From Paraescarpia echinospica (Eukaryota; Annelida; Polychaeta; Sabellida; Siboglinidae), in NCBI GenBank assembly GCA_020002185.1, contig CM034539.1:25781532-25845531 (forward strand): 64,000 nucleotides of DNA, written 5' to 3'. Of the stretch, positions 47,746-59,170 are shown piece by piece (positions within the stretch are counted from its first letter, which is position 1; each line of letters opens with the position of its first letter). The notes below the pieces were generated by a model. It was not told the DNA's origin. It saw only the letters and a program-made list of their open reading frames with translations, and ran no database searches. The position numbers and the translations under genes are program-made.

Positions 47746-50215
47746 TAGCTAGAATGCTGTCTCACTGTGTCGACTAGTTGTCTTTGTTCCACCCAGTGAC
47801 CTCAATGCGCCTTGCTCAACGTCCAAATATGGCGTTCTTGATTATAGGTGGGTCGGTGGGTCGGTGCAAAATGTAGGCCTAGTTCCTTTGTATTCGGTGG
47901 CAATGCTTGGCTATTTTTGGATGATTAGACACATTGTAAAGTTAGACAAATCAATTTCGCAGTATGCCAAGTGTGAAAGTGCCATCACAACATTTTATTA
48001 ACATCGACATTGGTGTATTTAATGTGTTTGTACATTTAAAGCCGACGTGGAGACATGCACAATTGCACACGTATCCTTCGTGTTCGTCTGATTTAATAAT
48101 TGGTAATTAATTATGACGACGGTATGTTTATCGCGAATGGCTAGCACGTGAAGCCTTGTCGTGCGTGACGTGGCTAAAAGTTCTTATTGACAGCACCCAA
48201 ATTGTGTTATGTTGAATGATAATTATACATAACTTCTACCCGTGTTGTTCAAGCTTCCAGTGACTGCAGACGTACGTGACGTCTCAACGAACAGTCCTGT
48301 AGCTAAAGTAACCAAAAGAGGTCTCCACTGACAACTACCATTTCTGTGTATATATTGTGTTTGGTTTATACAGTATATATACACCACATAAGGACTTGAG
48401 ACGTTGTGAGTTTGCTTGGCACACAATGTTGTGTCCAGTGGAACAGTGGATGTCACACTCAGTGAACTAAAGTTAGTTATTTACGTCTTGATGCGAACAT
48501 CGCATACAAAATGGCGCGCGCGATCATTTTATCGAATAATATAAAATGCCAAAGTGACATATGTGGTAGCAAGTATGATAAATTAATAAATGTTCTTCAC
48601 TTTCTTAAAAAATAGTTAAAATGGTAGTTTAATTAAGAATGCAACTTTAAATGCTGCCAACTGTTAACAACAGTTACACGGTTCTCCTTTACGTCTCGTG
48701 CAAGAAACGTACTCCATCACCCGACTGACATGTTTCTAGTTGAAGACAGTTTGCTGTGTATTACAATGTGGACAATTAACGCATTATGCGGTGGTGATAA
48801 TAATAGGTCGGTCTACACCTAAAACCGACGGACTGCAAAACCATGTTATTATTGTGATTCATAGAAACTTTATGACCCGCGCCTTAGAACGTGCACTATT
48901 AAATTGTCTATTAAGGCGGTTTCCTCCACTGGTTCAGCTCAACACGAATAAGTACTTTGGTCTCCAAATATGAAGGGTGCGAATAGTTTCAATAATGTCT
49001 ACAACCGGGTTAATAAAAAGGTGCGTACATTTGTGGTCGAAATAAATGACTTTTGTGATTGTATCTGGTAATTTGCCAAAGCAAATAATTTTGCGACATA
49101 TAACCTTCAAACCACTGAATTTATCGGTCACATGGTTTTGACAGAGTAAAAATGTCGACAATATCAGTTCAGAAACAAGAGCGTAATTGCATAACGCAAT
49201 GACGTGAAGATTCCCTATTTTGGGAATTACTTGAATTGATTCTACATGTAGAATTAAGTACGTTAATAGTTTGTTTGATGATTTTACTAAAACTACATAT
49301 AAAAAATTACGCAATCGAGTTAATTCGTCTTAATAATCAAATTGAGGCGACACCTTTATTGTGTATAGACCTACTTCAAAGTTCCACTTGCACGAAACCT
49401 TCCAATGTGCATAGTTCACCACGGTTGTAAGTAGCATGCATTGCAAGCACGTGGATAGGCTAGTATCATTGCCACCTTTATGAGTAAACATGTTTTTTTC
49501 TAAGGAACAAAAAAAAGAGACCCGATATCCAAGTGGCCCATCCTATCTGGTCTGACATACACATTTTGGGGAATCATCACAGACGTGACTTATTCCAGAC
49601 AGGATACCACGTGGTTACTACCCACACCAATTTAGCAGACATTTGGTTGACAACAATGTTTAGCTGTGCCAAAGGGAATGTAGACCATAACATGTTTTTC
49701 ATTAGATAACCAAACCAAACGAATATTGTATACGATATTCTAAGGCTGAATGTATATAACTATTTCTAACATAGTTGGTTTCAAATATCCAATATCTATA
49801 CAAACAAGTTATTATCGTGACCTTTTAGTATTCTCGAAAATAATAATATGTCGCGTGATGAATATACATATGCTAGTTTTACAGCATACAATAACAGGTA
49901 CATCAAAGATCGATCAATAAATCTTCAAATCTAAAAGTTAAATGTGACACATGTCACGGGATGGGTCATTGGTACGTTACAATCCCGTTACTTCGGTACA
50001 TATTCTTTCTTGCGGTAACTAAGCCACGAAACACTCAGTTCACGAATGAAAGCAGTTGTACATCGCATACAGAAGTTCCTGCCAGGTATAGACCTGTAAC
50101 AGGTCTGTTGACTCTGGAGGTTCAAAGAGTACGCTCGCACGCCCTGCCTTACTGCCGCACAATTGTTCCGTTTGAGGCTAAAGAGTTCCACTTGATCAGA
50201 CCAAAATGTTATGTA
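47746..50215. other. Intergenic sequence without clear features
   Basis: AT-rich with no gene that I can support. The segment at 48530-48660 (TTTTATCGAATAA then AAATGCCAAAGT) has a diverged relative at 38910-39020. Confidence 0.5.
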
Positions 50216-51915
50216 GTTGAGATCTTTAGGGTGTAACTATGGGACCCGTGTAACTATAGGTCTCGGGGGTGAGTAGATGAGGCATGTGGTTGAGATCTCT
50301 GGGGTGTAACTAGAGGTCTCGGGGGAGAGTAGACGAGGGATGTAGTTGAGATCTTTGGGGTGTAACTAGATGTCTCGGGGGTGAGTAGATGAGGGATGTG
50401 GTTGAGATCTCTGAGGTGTAACTAGAGGTCTCGGGGGTGAGTAGACGAGGGATGTGGTTGAGATCTTTGGAGTGTAACTATAGGTCTCGGGGGTGAGTAG
50501 ACGAGGGATGTGGTTTATATCTCTGGGGTGTAACTAGAGGTCTCGGGGGAGAGTAGATGAGGGATGTAGTTGAGATCTTTGGGGTGTAACTGTATGTCTC
50601 GGGGGTGAGTAGACGAGGGATGTGGTTGAGATCTTTGGGGTGTAACTAGAGGTCTCGGGGGTGAGTAGATGAGGGATGTAGTTGAGATCTTTGGGGTGTA
50701 ACTATAGGTCTCGGGGGTGAGTAGATGAGGGATGTGGTTGAGATCTTTGGAGTGTAACTATAGGTCTCGGGGGTGAGTAGATGAGGGATGTGGTTGAGAT
50801 ATCTGGGGTGTAACTAGAGGTCTCGGGGGTGAGTAGATGAGGGATGTGGTTGAGATCTCTGGGGTGTAACTAGAGGTCTCGGGGGAGAGTAGACGAGGGA
50901 TGTAGTTGAGATCGTTGGGGTGTAACTATAGGTCTCGGGGGTGAGTAGATGAGGGATGTGGTTGAGATCTCTGGGGTGTAACTATAGGTCTCGGGGGTGA
51001 GTAGATGAGGGATGTGGTTGAGATCTCTGGGGTGTAACTATAGGTCTCGGGGGTGAGTAGACGAGGGATGTGGTTGAGATCTTTGGAGTGTAACTATAGT
51101 TCTCGGGGGTGAGTAGATGAGGGATGTGGTTGAGATCTTTGGGGTGTAACTAGAGGTCTCGGGGGTGAGTAGACGAGGGATATGGTTGATATCTTTGGGG
51201 TGTAACTATAGGTCTCGGGAGTGAGTAGACGAGGAATATGGTTGATATCTTTGGGGTGTAACTATAGGTCTCGGGAGTGAGTAGATGAGGGATGTGGTTG
51301 AGATCTTTGGAGTGTAACTATAGGTCTCGGGGGTGAGTAGACGAGGGATATGGTTGATATCTTTGGGGTGTAACTATAGGTCTCGGGAGTGAGTAGACGA
51401 GGGATGTGGTTGAGATTTTTGGGATGTAACTAGAGGTCTCGGGGGTGAGTAGACGAGGGATGTGGTTGAGATCTTTGGGGTGTAACTATAGGTCTCGGGA
51501 GTGCGTAGTTGAGGGATGTGGTTGAGATCTTTGGGGTGTAACTGTATGTCTCGGGAGTGAGTAGACGAGGGATGTGGTTGAGATTTTTGGGATGTAACTA
51601 GAGGTCTCGGGGGTGAGTAGACGAGGGATGCGGTTGAGATCTTAGGGGTGTAACTAGAGGTCTCGGGGGTGAGTAGACGAGGGATGTGGTTGAGATCTTT
51701 GGGGTGTAACTATAGGTCTCGGGGGTGAGTAGACGAGGGATGTGTTGAGATATTTGGGGTGTAACTGTATGTCTCGGGAGTGAGTAGATGAGGGATGTGT
51801 TTGAGATCTTTGGGTGTAACTACAGGTCTCGGGGGTGAGTAGACGAGGGATGTGGTTGGGATCTTTGGGGTGTAACTAGAGGTCTCGGGGATGAGTAGAC
51901 GAGGGATGTGCAGTT
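50216..51915 (+). repeat. 56-bp minisatellite, about 30 copies
   Basis: Unit built of GGTGTAACTAGAGGTCTCGG, GGGTGAGTAGACGAGGGATG and TGGTTGAGATCTTTGG. Units alternate between sub-variants (GTAACTATAG or GTAACTAGAG, TAGACG or TAGATG, CTTTGG or CTCTGG), which points to block-wise amplification. Most units contain CGGGGGTGAGTAG. Confidence 0.96.
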
Positions 51916-52114
51916 GGATGTGTTTGGTGACTCAAGTGGAGTACATTTTGAGGTGTTAAAACTGCACCCTAAAAAGCAAGTACGCTACAGGCCTGTATAT
52001 ACCTAATTATAATAAATCACACGAGGGTGCTACCTCACATGATTACATTGACACAGTAGGATTACCGCAGAACATCGAGCTGTATTGTCTGTTTCGAACC
52101 TTATATATAAATAT

Positions 52115-52230
52115 AAAGGTAAGTTCTTATATAAGGCAGTATCCAGTCCTCAGGACTGCTCAAATCGCTTTACACTTTACTCCCTGGCAGACCAGTGAAA
52201 TCGAACACCATCTCGACTTCTCTGGGAACC
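52115..52230 (-). mobile_element. SINE 3' body, minus strand
   Basis: CTTATATAAGGCAGTATCCA, AATCGCTTTACACTTTACTC, CCTGGCAGACCAG and CTTCTCTGGGAACC. Confidence 0.85.
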
Positions 52231-52783
52231 ATATATGTGTATTTACTATTGTGCTTGCGAGTGTAATATGTGCGTGTTCGTACATGCACATGTGTTTGCA
52301 TGTGCGAACATTCGCAACAGTGCTGCAACACCGTGATGATAACGATATAATAGTATACGTTTTCATATAGATTATAATTTTATACCCAAACAATTGTGTT
52401 TACTTGTGGGAGTATTTAACGCATAGTATCGACATAATATTATTCCAAGATTGATCGATATCGCCGCGTACTTGGCCTGTAATTTTCACAATTGCCTCGC
52501 GATTACGATTGCGCACAATGGACGAGGAAGATAATACGATACCCCGCCAATGAAATGCAATACGGTCTAGATTGTCTATCGGCACAACGATATCGCTCGC
52601 AATCGATGACGGCGGCGAACTAGGAGCTGCCTTTGTTGATCAAGTACCCGCCTTGCGTTCGCACGGGTTCACTCCGTGTCCGGTGTAATCCGACACCCGC
52701 GACTCGGCATCGATCGCGATTGTCCGGACAACGGCACGCAACGACAACGCAACGACTGTCACCGCACGTGGGCGCTATTCGCA

Positions 52784-52802
52784 CGCCGCCAGGTGGCGCC
52801 AC
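52784..52802 (+). promoter_or_regulatory. CTCF-like motif
   Basis: CGCCGCCAGGTGGCGCCAC holds a CCAGGTGGCGC core. Located in a locally GC-rich stretch (52600-52830) without a gene I can identify. Confidence 0.4.
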
Positions 52803-52959
52803 ACGCCGACCTCCAGTCCGTGCGTAGCCTATCTATCTGATTACGACCACAATAGACTGTTTATCGCGACAGTTGTATTGTTATTGTGTATATGGAGAAT
52901 GCTTTTAACACTATGACGTGTGAACGTTGAACCGATGTTCGGTGCAAACTATTTGCTTA

Positions 52960-53076
52960 TATATGAAAAATTTATTTAATTAACCTATATATTATATATA
53001 TTATATTATATTTATATATATTATAATATATATATATACCAAAATGTGTGTGTGTATATATATATATGTACCAAAA

Positions 53077-53132
<56 letters not shown>

Positions 53133-53142
53133 TTTTGGTACA
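52960..53142. repeat. AT-rich tract with a 76-bp palindrome
   Basis: TGTACCAAAATG plus (TG)n(TA)n at 53067 is mirrored by (TA)n(CA)n CATTTTGGTACA ending at 53142, giving a near-perfect palindrome able to form a cruciform. A third, shorter copy of ACCAAAATGTGTG sits at 53038. Confidence 0.92.
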
Positions 53143-53294
53143 TATTTTAATTTGTGGTGTTAATGTTTAGGTATGTCTATTTAACATCGAAAGAGACAAG
53201 TATAACAATGAACACACATGATCTCACTGAGCCGAGATCAATATAGTTCGAATGTAAGCCTACAATACGTTTGACTTTCTACAAAAGTGAAGAT

Positions 53295-53435
53295 GTGTTC
53301 TTTTATAGCGCGGTCTCCAGTCTTTCGTACTCCTCGGAGAGATTTACACATTACTCCCTGGCAGACCTGTTCAATCGAACATCATCTCGACTTCTCTGGG
53401 AAGCATTCAGCCACGCTGCAAATACTGCGCGAAAT
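53295..53435 (-). mobile_element. SINE 3' body, minus strand
   Basis: TATAGCGCGGTCTCCAGTC, ATTACTCCCTGGCAGACCTG and GGGAAGCATTCAGCCACGC. Confidence 0.85.
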
Positions 53436-55900
53436 ATATTTGTACACAAATATCGACCAAAATATCAATGTCTATAGCTAGGTACTCGTTCACAGTAATG
53501 AGTCGAGAAAGAACTTTCCCAGGGTTCGAAAAGGCAGCAAGTGGATGTTCTATCAACTACGCTACCATGCCCGACTTTGACCTAAGCCAACACCTGGTGA
53601 CGTCCAGAGCGTACACGTGCGAAAGCACGTGTCATGGACGCCGTATTAGACAGCTCTTGCATGGATTCACGAACTGTCGAATTGATTCTTTCGGTTTGTT
53701 TACCTGCCGCGAATGAACGCCTGGGGACCATCAGTTGCTAGTAGCCAAGGCCACAGGGGCATAATATTCCAGGAACGTGTTTATGTGTAGTAACAACGAC
53801 CCCCGTGAGGCCATTCATTAAGAAAACATCACTTGTGTAACGAACATTCATACGTCATTCATATTTGTTGTTGACGTCTGTACATTAAAAATGTACCGAC
53901 GGGTTCGTTTAGTTGTCATGGTATCAAATCACACACTGGATCTATGAGTGTTTTGTCCCTCTCGTGCTCCGTATTTGTCTACGTAGCGATTAATAGCCTA
54001 TCATTACTCTTAATGAAGGGTTGGGGTGGAAATATGTCAATAAAAGATCAACGACCAGACTTGCTCACAGTCTACAATCATAGAACCAGAAGATCTTGTG
54101 ACACAAAATACCGACGCAACATCGTTTTCTGGGATCTGTTAAATATTCATAGGAGTGTTGAAATGTCAGAAACACACGTTTGTATGATTGAGCTAATGCT
54201 CTTTCTCAAGTCACATGCGTCTAAATTTGCCCGTCACGCAGTTGACCGTAAACAGGGATGACGCAAGCCCCCGTCAATGGCGGACGTAAACGGGTTGACT
54301 TCCGGTGATGAGGTCTTACCAAGAAGACATCTTAGTGATGTGCCCACGATGTTCGCAATAGCTGAGGAAAGTCGTCACACAATTCTTGTAAACGTGCAAG
54401 CCATACGATGCATTCATAAACAATGTTACATGTTTCAAGGAAAAACGGTTTTCTTTCTGTAATGAATGGACACACGCGTGTATTATTATAAAAGCGAGAC
54501 AGATTATATACTATCAACTTATAGTTGTACGTCTGGCAAAATCACAGGCTTACGCGATGAGAATGTTATTAATCAGGTAGGGAAATTCAACAAAGGAAGA
54601 TATGTTTGTGTCCACATAACAAAAGATCATAATTTTGACGTTCATTGTTGGATCTAATAACTTGCGACAGAGTGAATGGTCTTATGTACACAAATAAAGC
54701 AATAGTTTGTTCAAAGACTTCAATAAAACTAAATGGTAACTCTGTACACGCGAGCAAGTCGTAGTCGACGCTAGATAGGTCTAGTTTTTAGCTAAATGAA
54801 TCTGAAACAAGTCGCCAGAAAATCGAACTGAGACGGGACCTTTAAGATTCTAAAGGTTGCAAATGGCTGTGTGAGCACTGCTGCCTGTGTCTTCAAAGGA
54901 ACAAGTATTGACCGTCCATAATCGTCCATAATTAATTGACATGTGCAGGTCCGAACTGACCAGCGGCCGGTCCTCTCCACTGGGCAGTGTCTTTGATTCG
55001 GGGAAGTGATATACCACGAGAGCAAGTCAACCTCCTGTCGGCTTCCAGACAATAGAGTTGGCGCTGACAGCAGATGATCTCGGCAACTGCACCGTTTAGT
55101 CTGGTCTGATTAGGCCTTAATCGAACGTCGAACAAACGCATGTTTCCGTCGGTTATCTGCAATTAAACGTACACAGCATAATCGTTGTTATCGTAAAAAA
55201 TCATATTATGTAGTATAAACTATATCCACTCTAACAACACGACCTTCCAAATGTGTTTTAATGAGCCAATGTGGTGGTAATATAACCGGACGCATTATAT
55301 CTTAAGGAATATTGATATCGCCGTTCATAATGCAATGTAAACATGTTATTCGTGGCGAAACAATCAAGTTAAAAAGATGACATACAAATTATTGTAAACA
55401 ATTACGGTTCGTTAAAACACATTTGGGTGGCTAATTACGTTAGAATAGATATAATTTATACTATAATAACATGACTTAACGATATAAACACACATAACAC
55501 CCGCATACATGAAAACGCGGCAGTCTTAGCTGGTGCTAAAAGCATTCCCCTAGATACGCGAACGCGCAGAAACGTCACCCGGATATTATTTAACGCCCGG
55601 ATAAATGTAAGCGCGACATCGTTCTTCGTTTTTCGTTCTGATGCAGTGCACGAAAAACGGTTTGTTTTATCATTATTTCGTTTTTTAACATGTATTAGAA
55701 ATACCGCGACTAGTAGATTGTATGCGTTTTTCGTACTTCCAATTTGAAAACGAAAACCAAACATTGTTTGCTTTTTTCCTTTTTCGTTCGCCAATTTCAA
55801 AACAAAAAATAAAAAGACGGTACATACACGGAACGTGGTGGGCCGGTTTAATCAAACATTCCATTTGAATCGAATTAATAATAACACCAATTTATAAAGC
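53436..55900. other. Intergenic sequence without clear features
   Basis: Only short, unsupported open frames. I see no gene. Confidence 0.5.
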
Positions 55901-55953
55901 GCACATGCGCGTGCGCCTGCGCGTGTGCATGTGTGTATCTATGGATATATGTA

Positions 55954-56220
55954 TGTACGTACATACATGCATACATGCATACATGCATACATGCATACAT
56001 GCATACATGCATACATGCATACATGCATACATGCATACATGCATACATGCATACATGCATACATACATACATACATACATACATACATACATACATACAT
56101 ACATACATACATACAAACATACATACATACATACATTCATACAAACATACATACAAACATTCATACATATATACATGCAAGCATGCATGCACGCACGCAC
56201 GTACGCACGTACGTACGCAC
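55954..56220. repeat. (CATA/CATG)n microsatellite
   Basis: CATACATG repeats (55960-56060) grade into pure CATA repeats (to 56115) and then variants. All six frames are open, which explains the long Met/Cys/Tyr and His/Thr/Tyr frames. Confidence 0.97.
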
Positions 56221-56540
56221 ACATATACTAGTTATTTTACTAGTAATAATAATAATACAATTATATAGCACCTATAATATACATATGAACTTAGGGCCGG
56301 TTTTATGAAGCCTACTTAAAGTTACGCAATTTTTAGAGTTACGGATATACGCAAACTCATATGTTTGCTTATTTAAAACAAACCGCGTAATTAACTAAAA
56401 CTTACTTAGCGTAAAGTAAACGTTCTTAGCTGATCGGCCCTGAGCTTAGTGGTACAACAAACAAGAACTGTTGCCAGCCATTGAATACTCTTATTACTAT
56501 TTTTGAATTAAGGCTCTTTTGACAAGCATGTGAATGTTAC
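56221..56540. other. Intergenic sequence without clear features
   Basis: Nothing seen. Confidence 0.5.
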
Positions 56541-56549
56541 TATAATGTT

Positions 56550-57192
56550 CGAGGTTAAGGCCGTGTTGACGTCATGTTACGCCGTAACGCCGTGTTATGC
56601 TGTTGACGTCGGGTTACACTGTTAACATCGTGTTATGGTGTTACCGTCGTGTTGTGCTGTTAATGCAATGTTATGGTGTTGACGTCATGTTACGTCGTTA
56701 ACGCCGTGCTATGCTGTTGACGTCGTGTTAGCCGTTAACGCCGTGTTAAACTGTTGATGTCGTGTTACGCCGTTAACGCCGTGTTATACATGCTGTTGAC
56801 GTCATGTTACACTGTTAACGTCGTGTTATGATGTTGACGTCGTGTTACGCTGTTAACGCCGTGTTAAGCATGCTCTTGACGTCATGTTACACTGTTAACG
56901 TCGTTTTATGCTGTTGACGTCGTGTTATGCCATTAACGCCCTGTTATGCATGCTATTGACATCATGTTACACTGTTAACGACGTGTTATGATGTTGACGC
57001 CGTGTTACGCTATTAATGCAGTGTTATGGTGTTGACGTCGTGTTATGCTGTTGACGTCATATCATACTACTGGTGTCGTGTTATGCTGTTGACGTCGCAT
57101 AACATCCTCTACTGTTACTGTTGACGTTGTGTTATGCTATTATTGACGTCGTGTTATGCCATTGGTGTCGTGTTATGCTGTTGACGTCGTGG
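56550..57192 (+). repeat. GTTGACGTC/GTTAACGCC minisatellite
   Basis: Irregular units of about 20 bp alternate TGTTGACGTCGTGTTA with CTGTTAACGCCGTGTTA. It contains five perfect TGACGTCA palindromes (56567, 56680, 56797, 56877, 57052) and many TGACGTCG. Confidence 0.93.
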
Positions 57193-58950
57193 TTTCATTG
57201 TGCCTTGCATCAAATCAATCTACGTTCATTGCTGGTCCTTCAAGTGCCGCGCATTGACACTAATTGACATGATACCGACATCATGGTTGACAAGATACCA
57301 AACATATAGTTGTCTCGAAATCAAAATCGTCACTCTCGAGTGCGTTTCTGCCCAAAATACTCTGTTATTCAGGGTGTTTCTGAACAGGTCACAGCAGACA
57401 GAATAATAACTTATTTAACAATAATAGTTTACTGTCCACAATTATATTCCCCAAAGGAGTTTCCTGTATTACTTGAATAAGCCTGGTGAATTGTGCACAT
57501 GTTTCGTTGGCAGTTATTCATACCGGCATTACAAAATCAATTAAGAACAGAGAAACCAGTATATGTATGGGATTGTATTTGCCAAAATACTTAACTTTAT
57601 TTGTAAATGTCATTTAACTGTGTAATGAAAATTGCACATTCGTGCAGACGTATTGAGCTATTTATACAACCAGCGACACTACATTAGTCTAATTTGTGGA
57701 TGATATACCGTTACAGTCGCGTACTTCAAGACAATTACCACACGCAACCAATCAGCATTCCGGTAAAATCTCAATACAAATACATGACGGAAGAAGATTC
57801 TCGAAATCGTTCCTTTTCACTTAAACACCATGTGACGTGTATACAACAAAGGTGTCCGCAGAATGTATCCTGCATAACAGTGTTAATGGGACGTCTTTGT
57901 CGGCGTGATCAGTTATAGAGCCGGGGAGTGAGTGGCCGTGTCTAATCACGGCCTGATGACCACCATGTTGGATTAGATTGCGTGTTGTGACCAGGCGAAC
58001 GATTGTTAAACACGCGAGCGTATGGTGACCGGAGGTAGTTACTGCTTTGTGACGTCAGATGTGTGGCACGCGAGTGTCAAAGAGGCGTCGATGACACATG
58101 AATTATTAGAGCGACATAGCCAAAACGAGGCTCATCAATAATGAATCAGCCGACGGTGGCGCTGCTTAGTGAAGCTGACCGCTCGCATAAACGGCCCAAT
58201 TCGTGGAGAGGTCGACCAGTGAATGATCAGTTCATACGAAAAGCTGAACACGTCATTAAGTCGATTAGTGAACGGCGACTGACGGCACGAGGAGTGCTGG
58301 ACTGTGCTCATATGTTGCAATAATTGCAATGTGGCGCAGTAATTGCGGTGAATTTCACCTACACTTCATAATATGGTTAAGACATGTGTACGTCGACATT
58401 CTGCACCAACTTGAAAATGTAACAGGTATCGACCCCATGAAAATATTCACCTTTCATTGGAAAATGTGCTATGCATAAATTAATAATAAACTACGTGTAC
58501 ATTTGACTTGCAAAGGAAACATTTAAAAGTCTTCCTTCGCGTATAATGTGAACTAAAAGCATACAATTTTGTCGCACAAAATGTTCAAGAATTGTTTATT
58601 AGAAAAATATTTTCCTTTTTAGTGTAATCTCCCAAAAATGTCATTGATACCTATTTACATAAGGGCAACTGTTGACGCCGTGTTGGTCAAGTCACAGTTT
58701 GTATTTGTCGGCAAATAATTTACAAGAGATAAATGAATTCCATTAACATAATGTTATTGTATAAATAAAAAAGTGTCCAATAAATTGTCCAATACTTTTT
58801 TTAATCATAATTCAATGTCACGGTATCTACGTCAGTTAATTTTCTCGCTGCGTCTCATATTCACTAATTGCTAGCCGATACCAAAGCCTGTTTTCCACCC
58901 CATTTCCACACTATTTCATGTGGGTTTTGACGTTTTAATAAACATGTCCC
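57193..58950. other. Intergenic sequence without clear features
   Basis: No supported gene. A short hairpin-like symmetry (ATTAGACACGGCCACT-type) near 57930 is weak. Confidence 0.5.
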
Positions 58951-58959
58951 CGTAAATAT

Positions 58960-59170
58960 CACCACTTCCAAATAACATTTAGTAACGTCTGCAGTTCTTC
59001 TGCTGATTCGGCCAAAAACACGATACCCTCTGTATAATACGCAAACAGTGTAACAGTTTCACCGTCAATCCTAACTCTTTCACCTGTACACTCCAGTCCA
59101 GCGGATAACTCGTTTATAAACACATTGAACACGGTCAGGGATAGTACACATCTCTGCTTAAGCCCGCAGT
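58960..59170 (-). mobile_element. LINE RT fragment
   Basis: Minus-strand frame: DCGLKQRCVLSLTVFNVFIN, ELSAGLECTGERVRIDGETV and LFAYYTEGIVFLAESAEELQ. This is the RT palm (G-x-KQGCVLSPxLFNxFIN ... YADDIVLLAES...LQ) with the catalytic YADD changed to YYTE, so inactive. Confidence 0.85.

Noticed and set aside
50216..51915. Regular 56-bp spacing that resembles a CRISPR array
   Set aside because: The whole unit repeats, with no unique spacers, and the DNA is eukaryotic.
55875..56308. Open frames in all six frames with Met/Cys/Tyr or His/Thr/Tyr repeats
   Set aside because: Translation of a CATA/CATG microsatellite.
55925..56308. Possible tRNA or small RNA cluster near the microsatellite
   Set aside because: No cloverleaf could be folded by eye.
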